A stretch of 64,000 nucleotides of DNA, taken from contig JAIPEG010000002.1 in assembly GCA_021737405.1 (NCBI GenBank), positions 1 to 64,000 of the forward strand, written 5' to 3'. The stretch's first letter is position 1, and every line of letters starts with the position of its first letter. The DNA comes from Bacteriovoracaceae bacterium. Lineage in GTDB: Bacteria > Bdellovibrionota > Bacteriovoracia > Bacteriovoracales > Bacteriovoracaceae. Positions 43,495 through 51,838 of the stretch are shown piece by piece. The position numbers and the translations under genes were made by a program. Under the pieces are notes generated by a model, which had not been told where the DNA came from, did no database searches, and saw only the letters and a list, made by a program, of their open reading frames with translations.

Positions 43495-45375
43495 TTACTC
43501 GTTTTTTAATTTTATCTGAAATTCAGTTCCCTGTCCTAAATCACTTGCAACATTAATTGCTCCACCGTGAAGTTCGACAAAATATTTTACCAAATAAAGA
43601 CCCAGTCCTGTTCCCTTTATAGAATGGCTTGCGTCATTCTTTACCCGATAAAACTTCTCAAAGATATTTTCAATATCAGACGCTGGAATTCCGACGCCAT
43701 TATCCTTAATTCTAATATATACCCATTTTTCATCATCAAATGTCTCAACATCGACAGTGGATCCATCACCTGAATACTTAATGGCATTTTCTATCAGGTT
43801 TGAAAGAACCCTGTTCATCAAGTTGGGATCGTATTGAATAGGGTAAAGAGGACTAAGGCTTAAGTTTACAGAAACATTTTTACTATTTGCTTCAAATCTA
43901 AGATTCGAAACAACATTTTCCACTGTCGTGTTTATATCCTTACTATTCATATTAAGAGTAAGGTTTCTCGACTCTATTTTTGTTAAATCTAAAATACTTG
44001 TAATAAATGAGTTTAGCTCTTTTGTTGAATCTACGATTGAACGTAAGTTTCTTTCACCATCGTTTGTAGAGAATTGTCTCTGTGTAAGCATATTGTCGGC
44101 AAGACCTGCGATTTTAGCTACGGGAGTTTTTAAATCGTGACTCATTAAGCTAATGAAGTTTTGCTTAAGATTTTCGACCTTCTTTAAAAGCTTTGTTTCC
44201 TCTTGAATGGCAAAACGTCTTTGGTATTCGCCAATTGCTCTAAAGGGTACCCATATATAATATACGACAAAGACTGCCAAAACCAAATGGGTAACATAGA
44301 GCCAAGTTCCAGTAAGTACAAATAGGAGATAGGAGAGAAGTAAAGATCCAAGCATCACACCGACGGTAATCAATAGACCATGAGTCGGTTTTAACCACGA
44401 AATCATAAAGGAAAGAAAAACCGCAATAATTATACAAAGTGCATAAGTAAAGGTTCTGGGTAATTGATAAACTGTTTTACCCTGAATAAGGGCCTGTATA
44501 ATTATCGCGTGTAAGGTTAGTTTAGAGCTTCTAAAATTTTCTTTATCGAATGGGCTTAAAACATAGTCGCTTGTATTACTAATATAGCTAGGGCCAACCA
44601 ATACAATCTTATCTTTGAAAAAGCCCTCTGGGAAATTACCGACCCTGACTGAGTGGAACGGAATTCTTGTAATCCTATTATTTTTCTCTAATGGCGAAGT
44701 GTAATAACGAAAAAGAGCAAATGTAGCATCCGCTTCCCGCAGATAATAAGACCCCGGATAGTTTTTGGCTGGTATTTCTTTTAAACCTAGGAACTTTCTG
44801 TATTCATTGGCCGTCCACAAATGAAGACTATCTTCCCCTGAAAAGTTTAATACTGCTCGCCTCGCGACATCATCTTTTGCAAAGGCTGCATTATCTACGT
44901 TAATTAAACTTAAGGAATATCCAAAGCTCCGAAGAGCCTCTGGCGGCAATCTCTCTCCCCAAGAGTCCATATCCGTGCCAAAGCGAAAAATCCCCCCCCC
45001 CGAAATGAAACTTGAGATTGATCCTTTAAATCGCGTTGAGTTTTCTTTATCTAGTTTCGATTCAGGCTCGGGTAAATTTACAAAGTAATTTACAACCCTG
45101 GGCCTATCTTGAGCCATTCTTTCAAAAAGATGATAATGACTGGCATAAGTATAAGGAAACGTTTCTCCTAAAAACTCGTCAGACTCCTCATCCATAACAA
45201 TTAAAATAATGTCACTGTTATAACTTATGCCAATGTCATATTTGACACGTATATCATAGAAGATTGCCTCTAACGTACTAAAGGAATATTGAAATAATAT
45301 GATGACAAAGACTACTGTAAAAAACAGTGGATAGTATTTGGAAAAATCAAAGGACTTATTAGTTTTTTCTTTCAT
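43495..45375 (-). CDS. CHASE2-domain sensor histidine kinase
   Basis: Membrane sensor kinase of 626 aa. One N-terminal helix (about 16-34) leads to a periplasmic CHASE2 domain (about 40-300), three membrane helices follow (about 310-385), then a coiled coil, HisKA with the phosphorylated His in MSHDLKTPVAKI (near 414) and HATPase with NLIENAIKYSG, then DNGVGIP and GTGLGLYLVK. The CHASE2 part contains Gly-Gly-Gly encoded by a ten-base G tract. It overlaps the upstream M48-like gene by 17 bases and precedes the NtrC-type regulator. Confidence 0.93.
   Translation of the reverse strand: MKEKTNKSFDFSKYYPLFFTVVFVIILFQYSFSTLEAIFYDIRVKYDIGISYNSDIILIVMDEESDEFLGETFPYTYASHYHLFERMAQDRPRVVNYFVNLPEPESKLDKENSTRFKGSISSFISGGGIFRFGTDMDSWGERLPPEALRSFGYSLSLINVDNAAFAKDDVARRAVLNFSGEDSLHLWTANEYRKFLGLKEIPAKNYPGSYYLREADATFALFRYYTSPLEKNNRITRIPFHSVRVGNFPEGFFKDKIVLVGPSYISNTSDYVLSPFDKENFRSSKLTLHAIIIQALIQGKTVYQLPRTFTYALCIIIAVFLSFMISWLKPTHGLLITVGVMLGSLLLSYLLFVLTGTWLYVTHLVLAVFVVYYIWVPFRAIGEYQRRFAIQEETKLLKKVENLKQNFISLMSHDLKTPVAKIAGLADNMLTQRQFSTNDGERNLRSIVDSTKELNSFITSILDLTKIESRNLTLNMNSKDINTTVENVVSNLRFEANSKNVSVNLSLSPLYPIQYDPNLMNRVLSNLIENAIKYSGDGSTVDVETFDDEKWVYIRIKDNGVGIPASDIENIFEKFYRVKNDASHSIKGTGLGLYLVKYFVELHGGAINVASDLGQGTEFQIKLKNE
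44992..45001. repeat. Homopolymer tract C10/G10 within the kinase gene
   Basis: Ten consecutive C on the plus strand, read as G10 in the coding direction. It encodes Gly-Gly-Gly preceded by Ser (TCG) near residue 128 of the CHASE2 domain. A gain or loss of one base would truncate the kinase. Confidence 0.95.
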
Positions 45376-46114
45376 GCCATTTTACATAATTATTGAATAT
45401 ATTGGCATAGCTCCCCAACAGAGAAGGCCACAATCCCGAATCTCTCTTTTTAAACATGCTTAAATCGTTGGCCACGCTATTAATAATGGTTTTCGGTACC
45501 GGACGAAATCTTTCGAGATAATATGTAACTCTCAAAGACCTCTCTCCTTCTAGTTCTTTAAATGATTCCCTAAGACTTGCTTCACAAATATAATCTTTTA
45601 AAAAAACCATTGGTAAGAATACAAAATAAACGAGAACAGAAAGCTTCTGTAGGCCAATTCTATTAAGGGCAAAAGTTGGTGCCAACAAGACTGAAGTCAA
45701 AAAAGTTATAATATTCGAAAACTTTCCAAATCCCTTCTCTAAAAAGGTAAGGGAATATATTAAACAAATATCCCAAAGCTCTTCATCGTTACTTTCTAAA
45801 AACTGATCCGATAAAATGATACATGGCTTATTAAATATTGGGTCTAAGCAATAAGTGTTAACAGGAATCAAATGGCTTCTATAAAGACGAACTTCTGAAA
45901 GACTCTTGATGCAGCTCATATTTTGTAACTTGAAATAGATATCATGGGCACGTGGGTCAACTTCTTTTGCGCCAATGGCCACAAGATAGAGCCTGTCTCC
46001 TAACAAGAGAGTTAGAATTATCAATGATGCGGCTAAAGCTAGGCCATAAAGTTCTCCGAGAGGACCAAAAATAAAGAACCCCAAGACTCCAAAGAGCCCA
46101 AAATAAAATAGCAT
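45359..46114 (-). CDS. M48-like integral membrane protein lacking HExxH (putative pseudoprotease)
   Basis: A 251-aa membrane protein: two helices at the N-terminus (about 1-45) and more in the middle (about 133-185). The stretch from about residue 75 to 135 follows the M48/HtpX layout (surface strand, Pro-Val-Asn-x-Tyr, a predicted strand, then Asp-Glu-Glu-Leu-Trp). Where HExxH should be there is IYSLTFLEKG. Similarity is weak, and I infer a protease-derived fold without zinc chemistry. Its 3' end overlaps the CHASE2 kinase by 17 bases, so it may modulate that sensor. Confidence 0.5.
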   Translation of the reverse strand: MLFYFGLFGVLGFFIFGPLGELYGLALAASLIILTLLLGDRLYLVAIGAKEVDPRAHDIYFKLQNMSCIKSLSEVRLYRSHLIPVNTYCLDPIFNKPCIILSDQFLESNDEELWDICLIYSLTFLEKGFGKFSNIITFLTSVLLAPTFALNRIGLQKLSVLVYFVFLPMVFLKDYICEASLRESFKELEGERSLRVTYYLERFRPVPKTIINSVANDLSMFKKRDSGLWPSLLGSYANIFNNYVKWHERKN

Positions 46115-46155
46115 AAGGGTTAAGCCTGCGATTATTCTAATAACCTTCTCACCTT

Positions 46156-46170
46156 AAACGCGGTGCGTTT
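46156..46170. repeat. Inverted repeat AAACGC-N3-GCGTTT in divergent region
   Basis: A perfect 6-bp inverted repeat about 40 bases upstream of the M48-like gene, in a 235-base region between divergent genes. It may be an operator. Otherwise the region holds no gene that I can support. Confidence 0.4.
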
Positions 46171-46349
46171 GTATTAATCATACGTTCGTCTAATGATTAT
46201 AGACATTAAAGCCTATAAGGGCTATAAACCGTCATGTCACACCGCCTTAAAAAGCATCAAAGAACCTATGTGTTTTCGATACTTTAGCACGTGGCAGGGA
46301 AAAAAACACACAATACTCACACAACCTGAGCAACCTTGCAGGGGGTTTT

Positions 46350-47186
46350 ATGCGATTTGACCGGCTCTTATTCGGTACAGCGGGTGTTCCTAACAGTACA
46401 CCCAAGAAAAATAACCCAATTGATGGTGTAAGAACAATTCATCAATTAGGCCTAGACTGTATGCAACTTGAATTTGCGCACGGCGTGCGTATGAAAGAAG
46501 AGGTCAGCAGTGGCCTACGTAAGATCTCGTATGAGCTTGGAGTTCCTCTCACTTCACATGGTCCATACTACATTAACCTCAATGCTAGAGAACAAGATAA
46601 AATTGACTCATCTGTAGAGAGGATTATTCAAACAGCAAAGATCTCTGATCTATGTGGAGCAGAGTCGATGACTTTCCACGCGGCTTTCTACATGAAAGAT
46701 AGTCCATACGATGTTTTCGATCTTGTTGAAAAATCGATGAACGTTATCGAGGAAAGACTTAATCGTTTAGATATCGAAATTGAGCTTCGCCCAGAACTTA
46801 CAGGCAAAACTTCTCAATTTGGAAGCCTTGAAGAGCTTATTTCTCTTACCAAAAACGTAACAAGCTGCCGTCCTTGTATGGACTTTAGCCATCTTTTTGC
46901 TAGAACTGGCCAATACAATTCAAAAGAAGAGTTTAAGCAAGTGCTTGGTGGATTAAAAGAAGAGCTTGGTGTTGATGCTGTTAAGAATATGCATATTCAC
47001 ATCTCAGGAATCAGCTCAAACTCAAAGGGTGATCTTAAACATATTAATCTAGAAAAATCAGACTTTAACTGGAGAGAGCTAATTCAGGCACTTAAAGAAG
47101 AAGACTGCAGAGGTTACATGATCTGTAACTCACCAAATCTAGAAGATGATGCAAAGATGCTTAAAGACTACTACTTATCTCTTTAA
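46350..47186 (+). CDS. Endonuclease IV-like TIM-barrel protein
   Basis: A 278-aa protein of the AP endonuclease 2/xylose isomerase-like barrel family. Ligand-type residues appear in order: His in LTSHGPYYIN, His in MTFHAAFY, Glu in ELRPELTG, Asp and His in CMDFSHLFAR, and His in MHIHISG. The last expected Glu (as in a ..ESPN loop) is Asn in CNSPNLEDD. It may be a DNA-repair endonuclease or a relative with other substrates. The ATG follows GGGGG by four bases. An intrinsic terminator lies shortly after the stop. Confidence 0.78.
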   Translation: MRFDRLLFGTAGVPNSTPKKNNPIDGVRTIHQLGLDCMQLEFAHGVRMKEEVSSGLRKISYELGVPLTSHGPYYINLNAREQDKIDSSVERIIQTAKISDLCGAESMTFHAAFYMKDSPYDVFDLVEKSMNVIEERLNRLDIEIELRPELTGKTSQFGSLEELISLTKNVTSCRPCMDFSHLFARTGQYNSKEEFKQVLGGLKEELGVDAVKNMHIHISGISSNSKGDLKHINLEKSDFNWRELIQALKEEDCRGYMICNSPNLEDDAKMLKDYYLSL

Positions 47187-47212
47187 CACTTATCTTAAAT
47201 TTCAAAAGATTT

Positions 47213-47237
47213 AGCCTCCATTTTGGAGGCTTTTTTT
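47213..47237. terminator. Intrinsic terminator after the endonuclease IV-like gene
   Basis: An 8-bp stem AGCCTCCA/TGGAGGCT with a three-base loop is followed by a T run. It ends the plus-strand gene, and its T run overlaps the stop of the convergent gene. Confidence 0.93.
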
Positions 47238-47658
47238 ATGCAGACTTTTTATATTCTATTTCTTCAGGTTCTTGTGACAATAAAGATGCTCTGGAAATAT
47301 TTGTCTGAACTAATACATAGGCTACATCTTTGCCACATAATTCACTTAAGACTTTAGCAAATGTTTGATCTTCTACTTTAAAAAGCTTTTGTTTATCAAA
47401 TACCTTTATGGTCTCTAAGATTCTTAGACCCTCTGGTATATCAAGATCTTTTCCTGCAACTCTAATTCTATAAAAATTTTTAAAAGTTTCGAATCTAATA
47501 CTATTATTGGTGGCAGATCCAACAAACCCTTCTTCTCTTTCATTAAAATAGTCAGAAAGGGCAACGACGTTTTGATTGCTCAAATCGCAAATCGGATGAC
47601 CTATTTCTTCATAGGTCTCATCCATCAATTTTGAAATGAAGTCATCTTCGCGGCTCAT
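47236..47658 (-). CDS. Hypothetical protein
   Basis: A 140-aa acidic soluble protein without signal peptide, membrane helix or recognised motif. It is last in a run of three minus-strand genes (PilZ-like protein, lipoprotein, this one), 51 bases after the lipoprotein gene. Its stop overlaps the terminator of the convergent gene. Function cannot be inferred. Confidence 0.65.
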   Translation of the reverse strand: MSREDDFISKLMDETYEEIGHPICDLSNQNVVALSDYFNEREEGFVGSATNNSIRFETFKNFYRIRVAGKDLDIPEGLRILETIKVFDKQKLFKVEDQTFAKVLSELCGKDVAYVLVQTNISRASLLSQEPEEIEYKKSA

Positions 47659-47709
47659 TCTTTTTTATCGGTTGAATGGCGCCCTTACTTGATTAAAAAC
47701 AATAAATAT

Positions 47710-48171
47710 TTAAGGCTCTGTAGATTCACCTTCTGCACTTACTTCAAGGTCCTTATGGGCCTCAATATAAGTTTTTACATTGCTTACGTCTGAGAGTTTC
47801 CACGTTTCTCCGACCTTTTCTAGTTGTGCAATTTTCTTTACTTCTATACCAAAGTCCTTGGGATTACCACTTCCCTGTGAATAGGTGAGGATATAGGTCA
47901 GGAAACACTTTGTGTCTTCACAGTTTTTTAGTAAGACTTTTAATCTTCTCTTTTGCAAAGCTTCTGCTTTTAAAAAAGCCGTTAAGTCCTCGCCTTCCAT
48001 ATCCTCAATTCGAGAATTTAAACTTCCAGTAGTCATTTCCAAAAGGTCTTCCTTGTCTTGGCCTTGTGAAAATCTATATTCAATAAATTCTTTAAGAGCC
48101 TTTTCTGGAGTCGACTTTTTAGTGCAAGAGATTATGAGTAAAAGAAAAATCAAGTAAACATTTAATTTCAT
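47710..48171 (-). CDS. Hypothetical lipoprotein
   Basis: A 153-aa protein with a lipoprotein signal (MKLNVYLIFLLLIISC), mature part acidic and helical. The pattern PEKALKEFIEYRF and a later KVGETWKLSDVSN resemble small NTF2/DUF4878-like lipoproteins, but I would not name a family with confidence. Two Cys (CEDTKC) in the middle may form a disulfide. It lies 14 bases after the PilZ-like gene. Confidence 0.75.
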   Translation of the reverse strand: MKLNVYLIFLLLIISCTKKSTPEKALKEFIEYRFSQGQDKEDLLEMTTGSLNSRIEDMEGEDLTAFLKAEALQKRRLKVLLKNCEDTKCFLTYILTYSQGSGNPKDFGIEVKKIAQLEKVGETWKLSDVSNVKTYIEAHKDLEVSAEGESTEP

Positions 48172-48185
48172 ATATTTCCTAAAGA

Positions 48186-48893
48186 TTATTTATACGCTGG
48201 ACGCAGTCCTAACTCATTTATAATACCATAATAATCCGACCATCCGAGATCAGGTACTGGGTTTTTTAAAATACGAACACCAATTCCACCTCTTCCATTT
48301 GTCATGATAACACCTTCCGTAAAGAAGGTATGATTTTCTAAGGTTATCTCAACCTCAACCTTTCCTTTAATTATTGAGTCTGATTCTGGTAACTTGCAAT
48401 AGAACCCATTTTCTCCCCAGTTGGTTAGGAAACCTGGAATATTTGAGTTTCCCTGCTTAACAAGAATGGGAAGTTTCCGATAACCAAAGTCTGGCATTAT
48501 ATTGTCTGGATAACTGGGGTTATAAAATGGCTCGTTCAATTCAAGCCTTAGAAACAAAAAGAAATTATATGAAATAACCGAATACAAAAAAGTTAACATT
48601 AAAATTAACTTATCTAAGTCTATAAAGAAAACGCCTAATGACCTTGTTAAAACATACAGACAAAAAGACAAAAATATATAGGGAGAAGTCTTCATCCCCT
48701 TAAAGACACTAATAAAAACAATAGTAAACCAAACTAATAAAGTACTATCCGCTTTTAATCTGGCCACAAACTGCTCGAGGTCTAGAGCAGAAACTCCACC
48801 CTCTAAAGACTCGACAACCGAGAGAAAGAACAGGGAGAGCAGACAAAATAACAAAATATTCTTTATTACGACGGGTCTTTTTAAAAATTTCAA
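48186..48893 (-). CDS. Four-helix membrane protein with PilZ-like C-terminal domain
   Basis: A 235-aa protein. Four membrane helices occupy about residues 12-28, 52-66, 71-91 and 94-117. The C-terminal ~95 residues resemble a PilZ domain (GFLTNWGENGFYCKL and GIGVRIL). The Arg-x-x-x-Arg motif that binds cyclic-di-GMP is not evident, so it may not bind the nucleotide. It heads a short minus-strand gene run and is divergent from a ferredoxin gene. Confidence 0.6.
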   Translation of the reverse strand: MKFLKRPVVIKNILLFCLLSLFFLSVVESLEGGVSALDLEQFVARLKADSTLLVWFTIVFISVFKGMKTSPYIFLSFCLYVLTRSLGVFFIDLDKLILMLTFLYSVISYNFFLFLRLELNEPFYNPSYPDNIMPDFGYRKLPILVKQGNSNIPGFLTNWGENGFYCKLPESDSIIKGKVEVEITLENHTFFTEGVIMTNGRGGIGVRILKNPVPDLGWSDYYGIINELGLRPAYK

Positions 48894-48904
48894 ACGTCCT
48901 TCCC

Positions 48905-48925
48905 CCTAGAATGATATAATCTAGG
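48905..48925 (+). promoter_or_regulatory. -10 box embedded in inverted repeat before ferredoxin gene
   Basis: A consensus TATAAT (48915-48920) lies within an inverted repeat CCTAGA-N9-TCTAGG (48905-48910 and 48920-48925). A start near 48927 would leave almost no leader before the ATG at 48930. The repeat could be an operator. No good -35 is seen. Confidence 0.45.
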
Positions 48926-48929
48926 ATAC

Positions 48930-49121
48930 ATGAAGATAGCTTTAGAAGTGAATACCCGATGTATAAATTGTGACGTGTGCAGAGTGATTTGCCCTGAAGA
49001 CAGTGTCACACTCTTTAATGGCCAGTATTTAATTGATAATTGGTCCTGCACGTTGTGTGGTCTGTGCGTTGAGTTATGCCCAACAGATGCGATAAAAGTT
49101 CTGGAGACAGAGAGTTTCTAA
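48930..49121 (+). CDS. Small 2[4Fe-4S] ferredoxin
   Basis: A 63-aa protein with two CxxCxxCxxxCP motifs (CINCDVCRVICP from residue 11 and CTLCGLCVELCP from residue 40). It is a classical bacterial-type ferredoxin of the YfhL-like size. It overlaps the murU stop by 4 bases on the other strand. AGGA lies three bases before the ATG, rather close. Confidence 0.93.
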   Translation: MKIALEVNTRCINCDVCRVICPEDSVTLFNGQYLIDNWSCTLCGLCVELCPTDAIKVLETESF

Positions 49122-49999
49122 ATTTTTACAATCGTATCTTCATTTTTTCCAAAGCCCTTTAAGTTTAAATATATCCCAGGTTCTGTTTGAGATATTTCAA
49201 CACCACTAAAATTGATAACTTTCTTATTGTTTGAAGAATAAGAAAACTGTGCAGGGTTAAAAAGAGACAGTTTCCCCGCTTCTTTTAGGAAGGAATACAA
49301 TCTACTTGAAGGGTTCTCCAATATCCTATAAATATTTTCTTTATAAGAATCAAGCACTCCAAAGTCCCAAAACTCAAAATCACTTTGGGGTATAAAGACT
49401 TTCACGTTTTGTTTACGAGGATCTAAAACACTCTCAAAGAAGCCACTTTTCCCACTACTCTTTGATATCGAGGATAAATTAATTTTACCAAAGCCAGAAT
49501 ATGTTACCGCAGGTGCTGCTTGGTTTGGCTTTATGATTTCCACTAGGTAATTTTCTATATTTAAGACTAAGCGATTGTATAAGGCTTCTGGATGGCACGG
49601 AATTCCGATAAGAACATGATCAAAATTATTACATAAATCTTGAAAACGGAGCCAATCACCAGATTCTAATAACAAGAAAGAATCTGGATTAAAAATATTT
49701 ATGGAAGAAATATTAGGATAATTTTCTAACAAGTGATGAAAGCACCCTCCACTTCCAAGCAACTCTCGCTCAGTTAATTCACTCAATCCTAAAGATTTAA
49801 TGGATGTCTTAAAAGTTTCAGCCAGGTGATGAGTATTTATATAAAAATTTTTAGCTCCTAAACTTTTTGCATAAAGCACTTGAAGCTCCAACAATGAAGA
49901 ATCAAATAATGGCCACAAGGGTTTGGGGATTCTTTTTCCAATTGGACCCATGCGAGTTCCAAGACCTGCACAAGGCAAAAAGCAATCACTAGTATTCAT
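49118..49999 (-). CDS. murU: Nucleotidyltransferase, probable MurNAc-1-phosphate uridylyltransferase MurU
   Basis: A 293-aa NTP-transferase-fold enzyme. The nucleotide-binding signature is GLGTRMGPIGKRIPKPLWPL near residue 12. It is longer and more divergent than the ~225-aa MurU of Pseudomonas. Its pairing with an AmgK-type kinase (11-base overlap) is the main reason for the MurU call: AmgK makes MurNAc-1-P and MurU makes UDP-MurNAc, bypassing de novo synthesis. A sugar-phosphate nucleotidyltransferase for another sugar cannot be excluded. Confidence 0.7.
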   Translation of the reverse strand: MNTSDCFLPCAGLGTRMGPIGKRIPKPLWPLFDSSLLELQVLYAKSLGAKNFYINTHHLAETFKTSIKSLGLSELTERELLGSGGCFHHLLENYPNISSINIFNPDSFLLLESGDWLRFQDLCNNFDHVLIGIPCHPEALYNRLVLNIENYLVEIIKPNQAAPAVTYSGFGKINLSSISKSSGKSGFFESVLDPRKQNVKVFIPQSDFEFWDFGVLDSYKENIYRILENPSSRLYSFLKEAGKLSLFNPAQFSYSSNNKKVINFSGVEISQTEPGIYLNLKGFGKNEDTIVKI

Positions 50000-51029
50000 A
50001 ATAAACTTCAGAAAGAACGACTCTTAATTGATTAAACTCTTTGTAACGAAATAAGATATCCCTGAGCTTTTCAAAAGCGTAACCAATGTATTTGAGATAA
50101 CGAATATCTCCTCTTAATCTATATATATAGGCAAAACTTCCGAGCGCCTTAAAGATCCTTTGAATGGCCATTTTATCATAAAGTATTGAAAACTCTTCAA
50201 AAGAGCTTTGGTATTCCTTGTCCTTTAAGAACTCTTCCCAGTACATCTTTTTTAAGGCGTGCTTATTTTGTCGCGATATTTTGTAATAACAATCTTCAAG
50301 TAAGGAAACCAGGTCATACTGAGGTATGCCCATTCGGGCGTCTTGAAAATCTATGACAATGAGCTCAGAGTTTTTCATCATAATATTACGAGAATGATAA
50401 TCCCTATGGGTAACTACCATTTTTTGTGAGGCAAGTGTTTGGCAGATGCCCTCAAAGGTTGTTTCTAAGACCTTCTTTTTCTCTTCGCTTAACGCCTGAC
50501 TAAAGAGTCCTTCTATGAGCTGCTTAACTGTAAACGCTACTTCGCTCATTAGTTTTTCTTTATCAAAAAAAAGAGAGGCAAAAGAACTATCCAAATAATT
50601 ATCTTTTTTAATACTGTGAATTTTTATCAATTCCCGTAGGGCACCCTCATAAGCCTCGAGCTCCTCTCGTGGTGACCGTAGTTTAGACAGAAAACCCAAA
50701 AGTGTTTGGTCCCCCAAGTCTTCTTCTAACAGGTAGCCTCTCTCAAGATCAACATCATAAATATGAGGTACTCTAATCTGCTCCCGGGTCAGTAGACTTT
50801 GCATATCAACAAAACTATCTCGCCCGCCCCCTTCAAGTGGTTGCTGTAGGCAAACAACAAACTGTTTTTCTGTACAATCAACTCGATAATATCGCCGACT
50901 AGAAGCGTCGCCAGTTAGTCGCTGAATTTTCCACTTGTCAAAAGGACCGACCTTTCCAGCACTTATGGAGTTTTGGAAAAGCGAGTCTACTAATATTTTT
51001 TCTGTTTTAATTTGAGTTTCTAAATTCAT
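49989..51029 (-). CDS. amgK: Aminoglycoside-phosphotransferase-like sugar kinase, probable AmgK
   Basis: A 346-aa kinase. TGDASSRRYYRV near residue 39 fits AmgK, HRDYHSRNIMM is the catalytic loop and VIDFQDARMGIPQYDLVSLLEDCY contains the metal-binding Asp. AmgK phosphorylates MurNAc (and GlcNAc) at the anomeric position. Its ATG overlaps the upstream lipoprotein stop by 4 bases and its 3' end overlaps murU by 11 bases. In a predator, the pair could reuse sugars from self or prey cell wall; this is inference. Confidence 0.82.
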   Translation of the reverse strand: MNLETQIKTEKILVDSLFQNSISAGKVGPFDKWKIQRLTGDASSRRYYRVDCTEKQFVVCLQQPLEGGGRDSFVDMQSLLTREQIRVPHIYDVDLERGYLLEEDLGDQTLLGFLSKLRSPREELEAYEGALRELIKIHSIKKDNYLDSSFASLFFDKEKLMSEVAFTVKQLIEGLFSQALSEEKKKVLETTFEGICQTLASQKMVVTHRDYHSRNIMMKNSELIVIDFQDARMGIPQYDLVSLLEDCYYKISRQNKHALKKMYWEEFLKDKEYQSSFEEFSILYDKMAIQRIFKALGSFAYIYRLRGDIRYLKYIGYAFEKLRDILFRYKEFNQLRVVLSEVYYEY

Positions 51030-51838
51030 TTGTAACTATCTTGAAAGCGATAAAACATTTTAGAGGAATTGATCTCTGGTAATTTCTCTTGGTTTAAACC
51101 TTGAGAAACCAAAAAGTTCTTAAATAAAAACTCCTCTCTTGATACTCCTCTAGGATCTCTAATTTGCCAGCTGAAGTCCAAGGTATTTTTGTTTTGCGTT
51201 TGGATCCAATTTAAAAGCGCCATAGCGTCATACTCAGATCTTCTCAACGCAAAATAGGTCCATTTATAAACCTCGATTTTGGTTTCTAAATCGATTCTAA
51301 CCAATGACAAGAGTTGCGGTATTTGTATAAAACCCAAAGGAAATACCTTTTGGGCGGGATAGAGATTTCTACCTGATTTTACAATTTCAAAACAAAGTGC
51401 GCTCACCAATAAGGACTCATTCTTAAAGTATTTTTTCACTAACCCTTTTGATAGAAAAAATTGATAATTAGGTAATGAAAAAATATAGGGGATTCTATCG
51501 TCAATAAGAAAGAATTTAGGTTGGGTTTCTTTTGGTAGCAGCAACTCATTGTTAGAAACAATTCTCTGAAAGACTTCATTGAGATAATCGTTATTTTTTT
51601 TTGATATCTTTAAAACTTTTATATCCCTGTTTTCGAGAACACTTTTTGACAGGTTGCTAAGGTGATCAGCATAATCTGACATTTTAATTTTATGAATTTT
51701 ACTATTGCTTACAATTGGCTCTTGTTGATATAGAAACTTGTTTATATGAGTGCATCCCAATAGAAGTATTGAGCCAAAAAACAAAAAAAACGCCCTCTTA
51801 AGAGGGCGCAAATTTACACAGAAGTTAATCATCTTCAT
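51026..51838 (-). CDS. M48-like lipoprotein without zinc motif
   Basis: A 270-aa protein whose signal ends in the lipobox LLGC. The mature part follows an M48 peptidase layout: strand (FFLIDD), IPYIFSLPNYQFFLSKGL, then SALCFEIVKSG where HExxH is expected, and later RRSEYDAMALLNW in place of the ExxxD helix. First His and second His are replaced (Phe and Lys), so peptidase activity is unlikely. The first start (51838) overlaps the LysM gene stop by one base. An alternative TTG at 51811 would give MRPLKRAFF, a better signal peptide. A perfect terminator lies in this 5' region. Confidence 0.7.
   Translation of the reverse strand: MKMINFCVNLRPLKRAFFLFFGSILLLGCTHINKFLYQQEPIVSNSKIHKIKMSDYADHLSNLSKSVLENRDIKVLKISKKNNDYLNEVFQRIVSNNELLLPKETQPKFFLIDDRIPYIFSLPNYQFFLSKGLVKKYFKNESLLVSALCFEIVKSGRNLYPAQKVFPLGFIQIPQLLSLVRIDLETKIEVYKWTYFALRRSEYDAMALLNWIQTQNKNTLDFSWQIRDPRGVSREEFLFKNFLVSQGLNQEKLPEINSSKMFYRFQDSYK
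51783..51808 (-). terminator. Intrinsic terminator inside the 5' end of the M48-like lipoprotein gene
   Basis: On the minus strand a perfect 18-base palindrome (stem CGCCCTC/GAGGGCG, loop TTAA) is followed by eight T, then G and six more T. It starts 30 bases after the LysM gene stop and encodes part of the signal peptide of the next gene. Confidence 0.9.
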
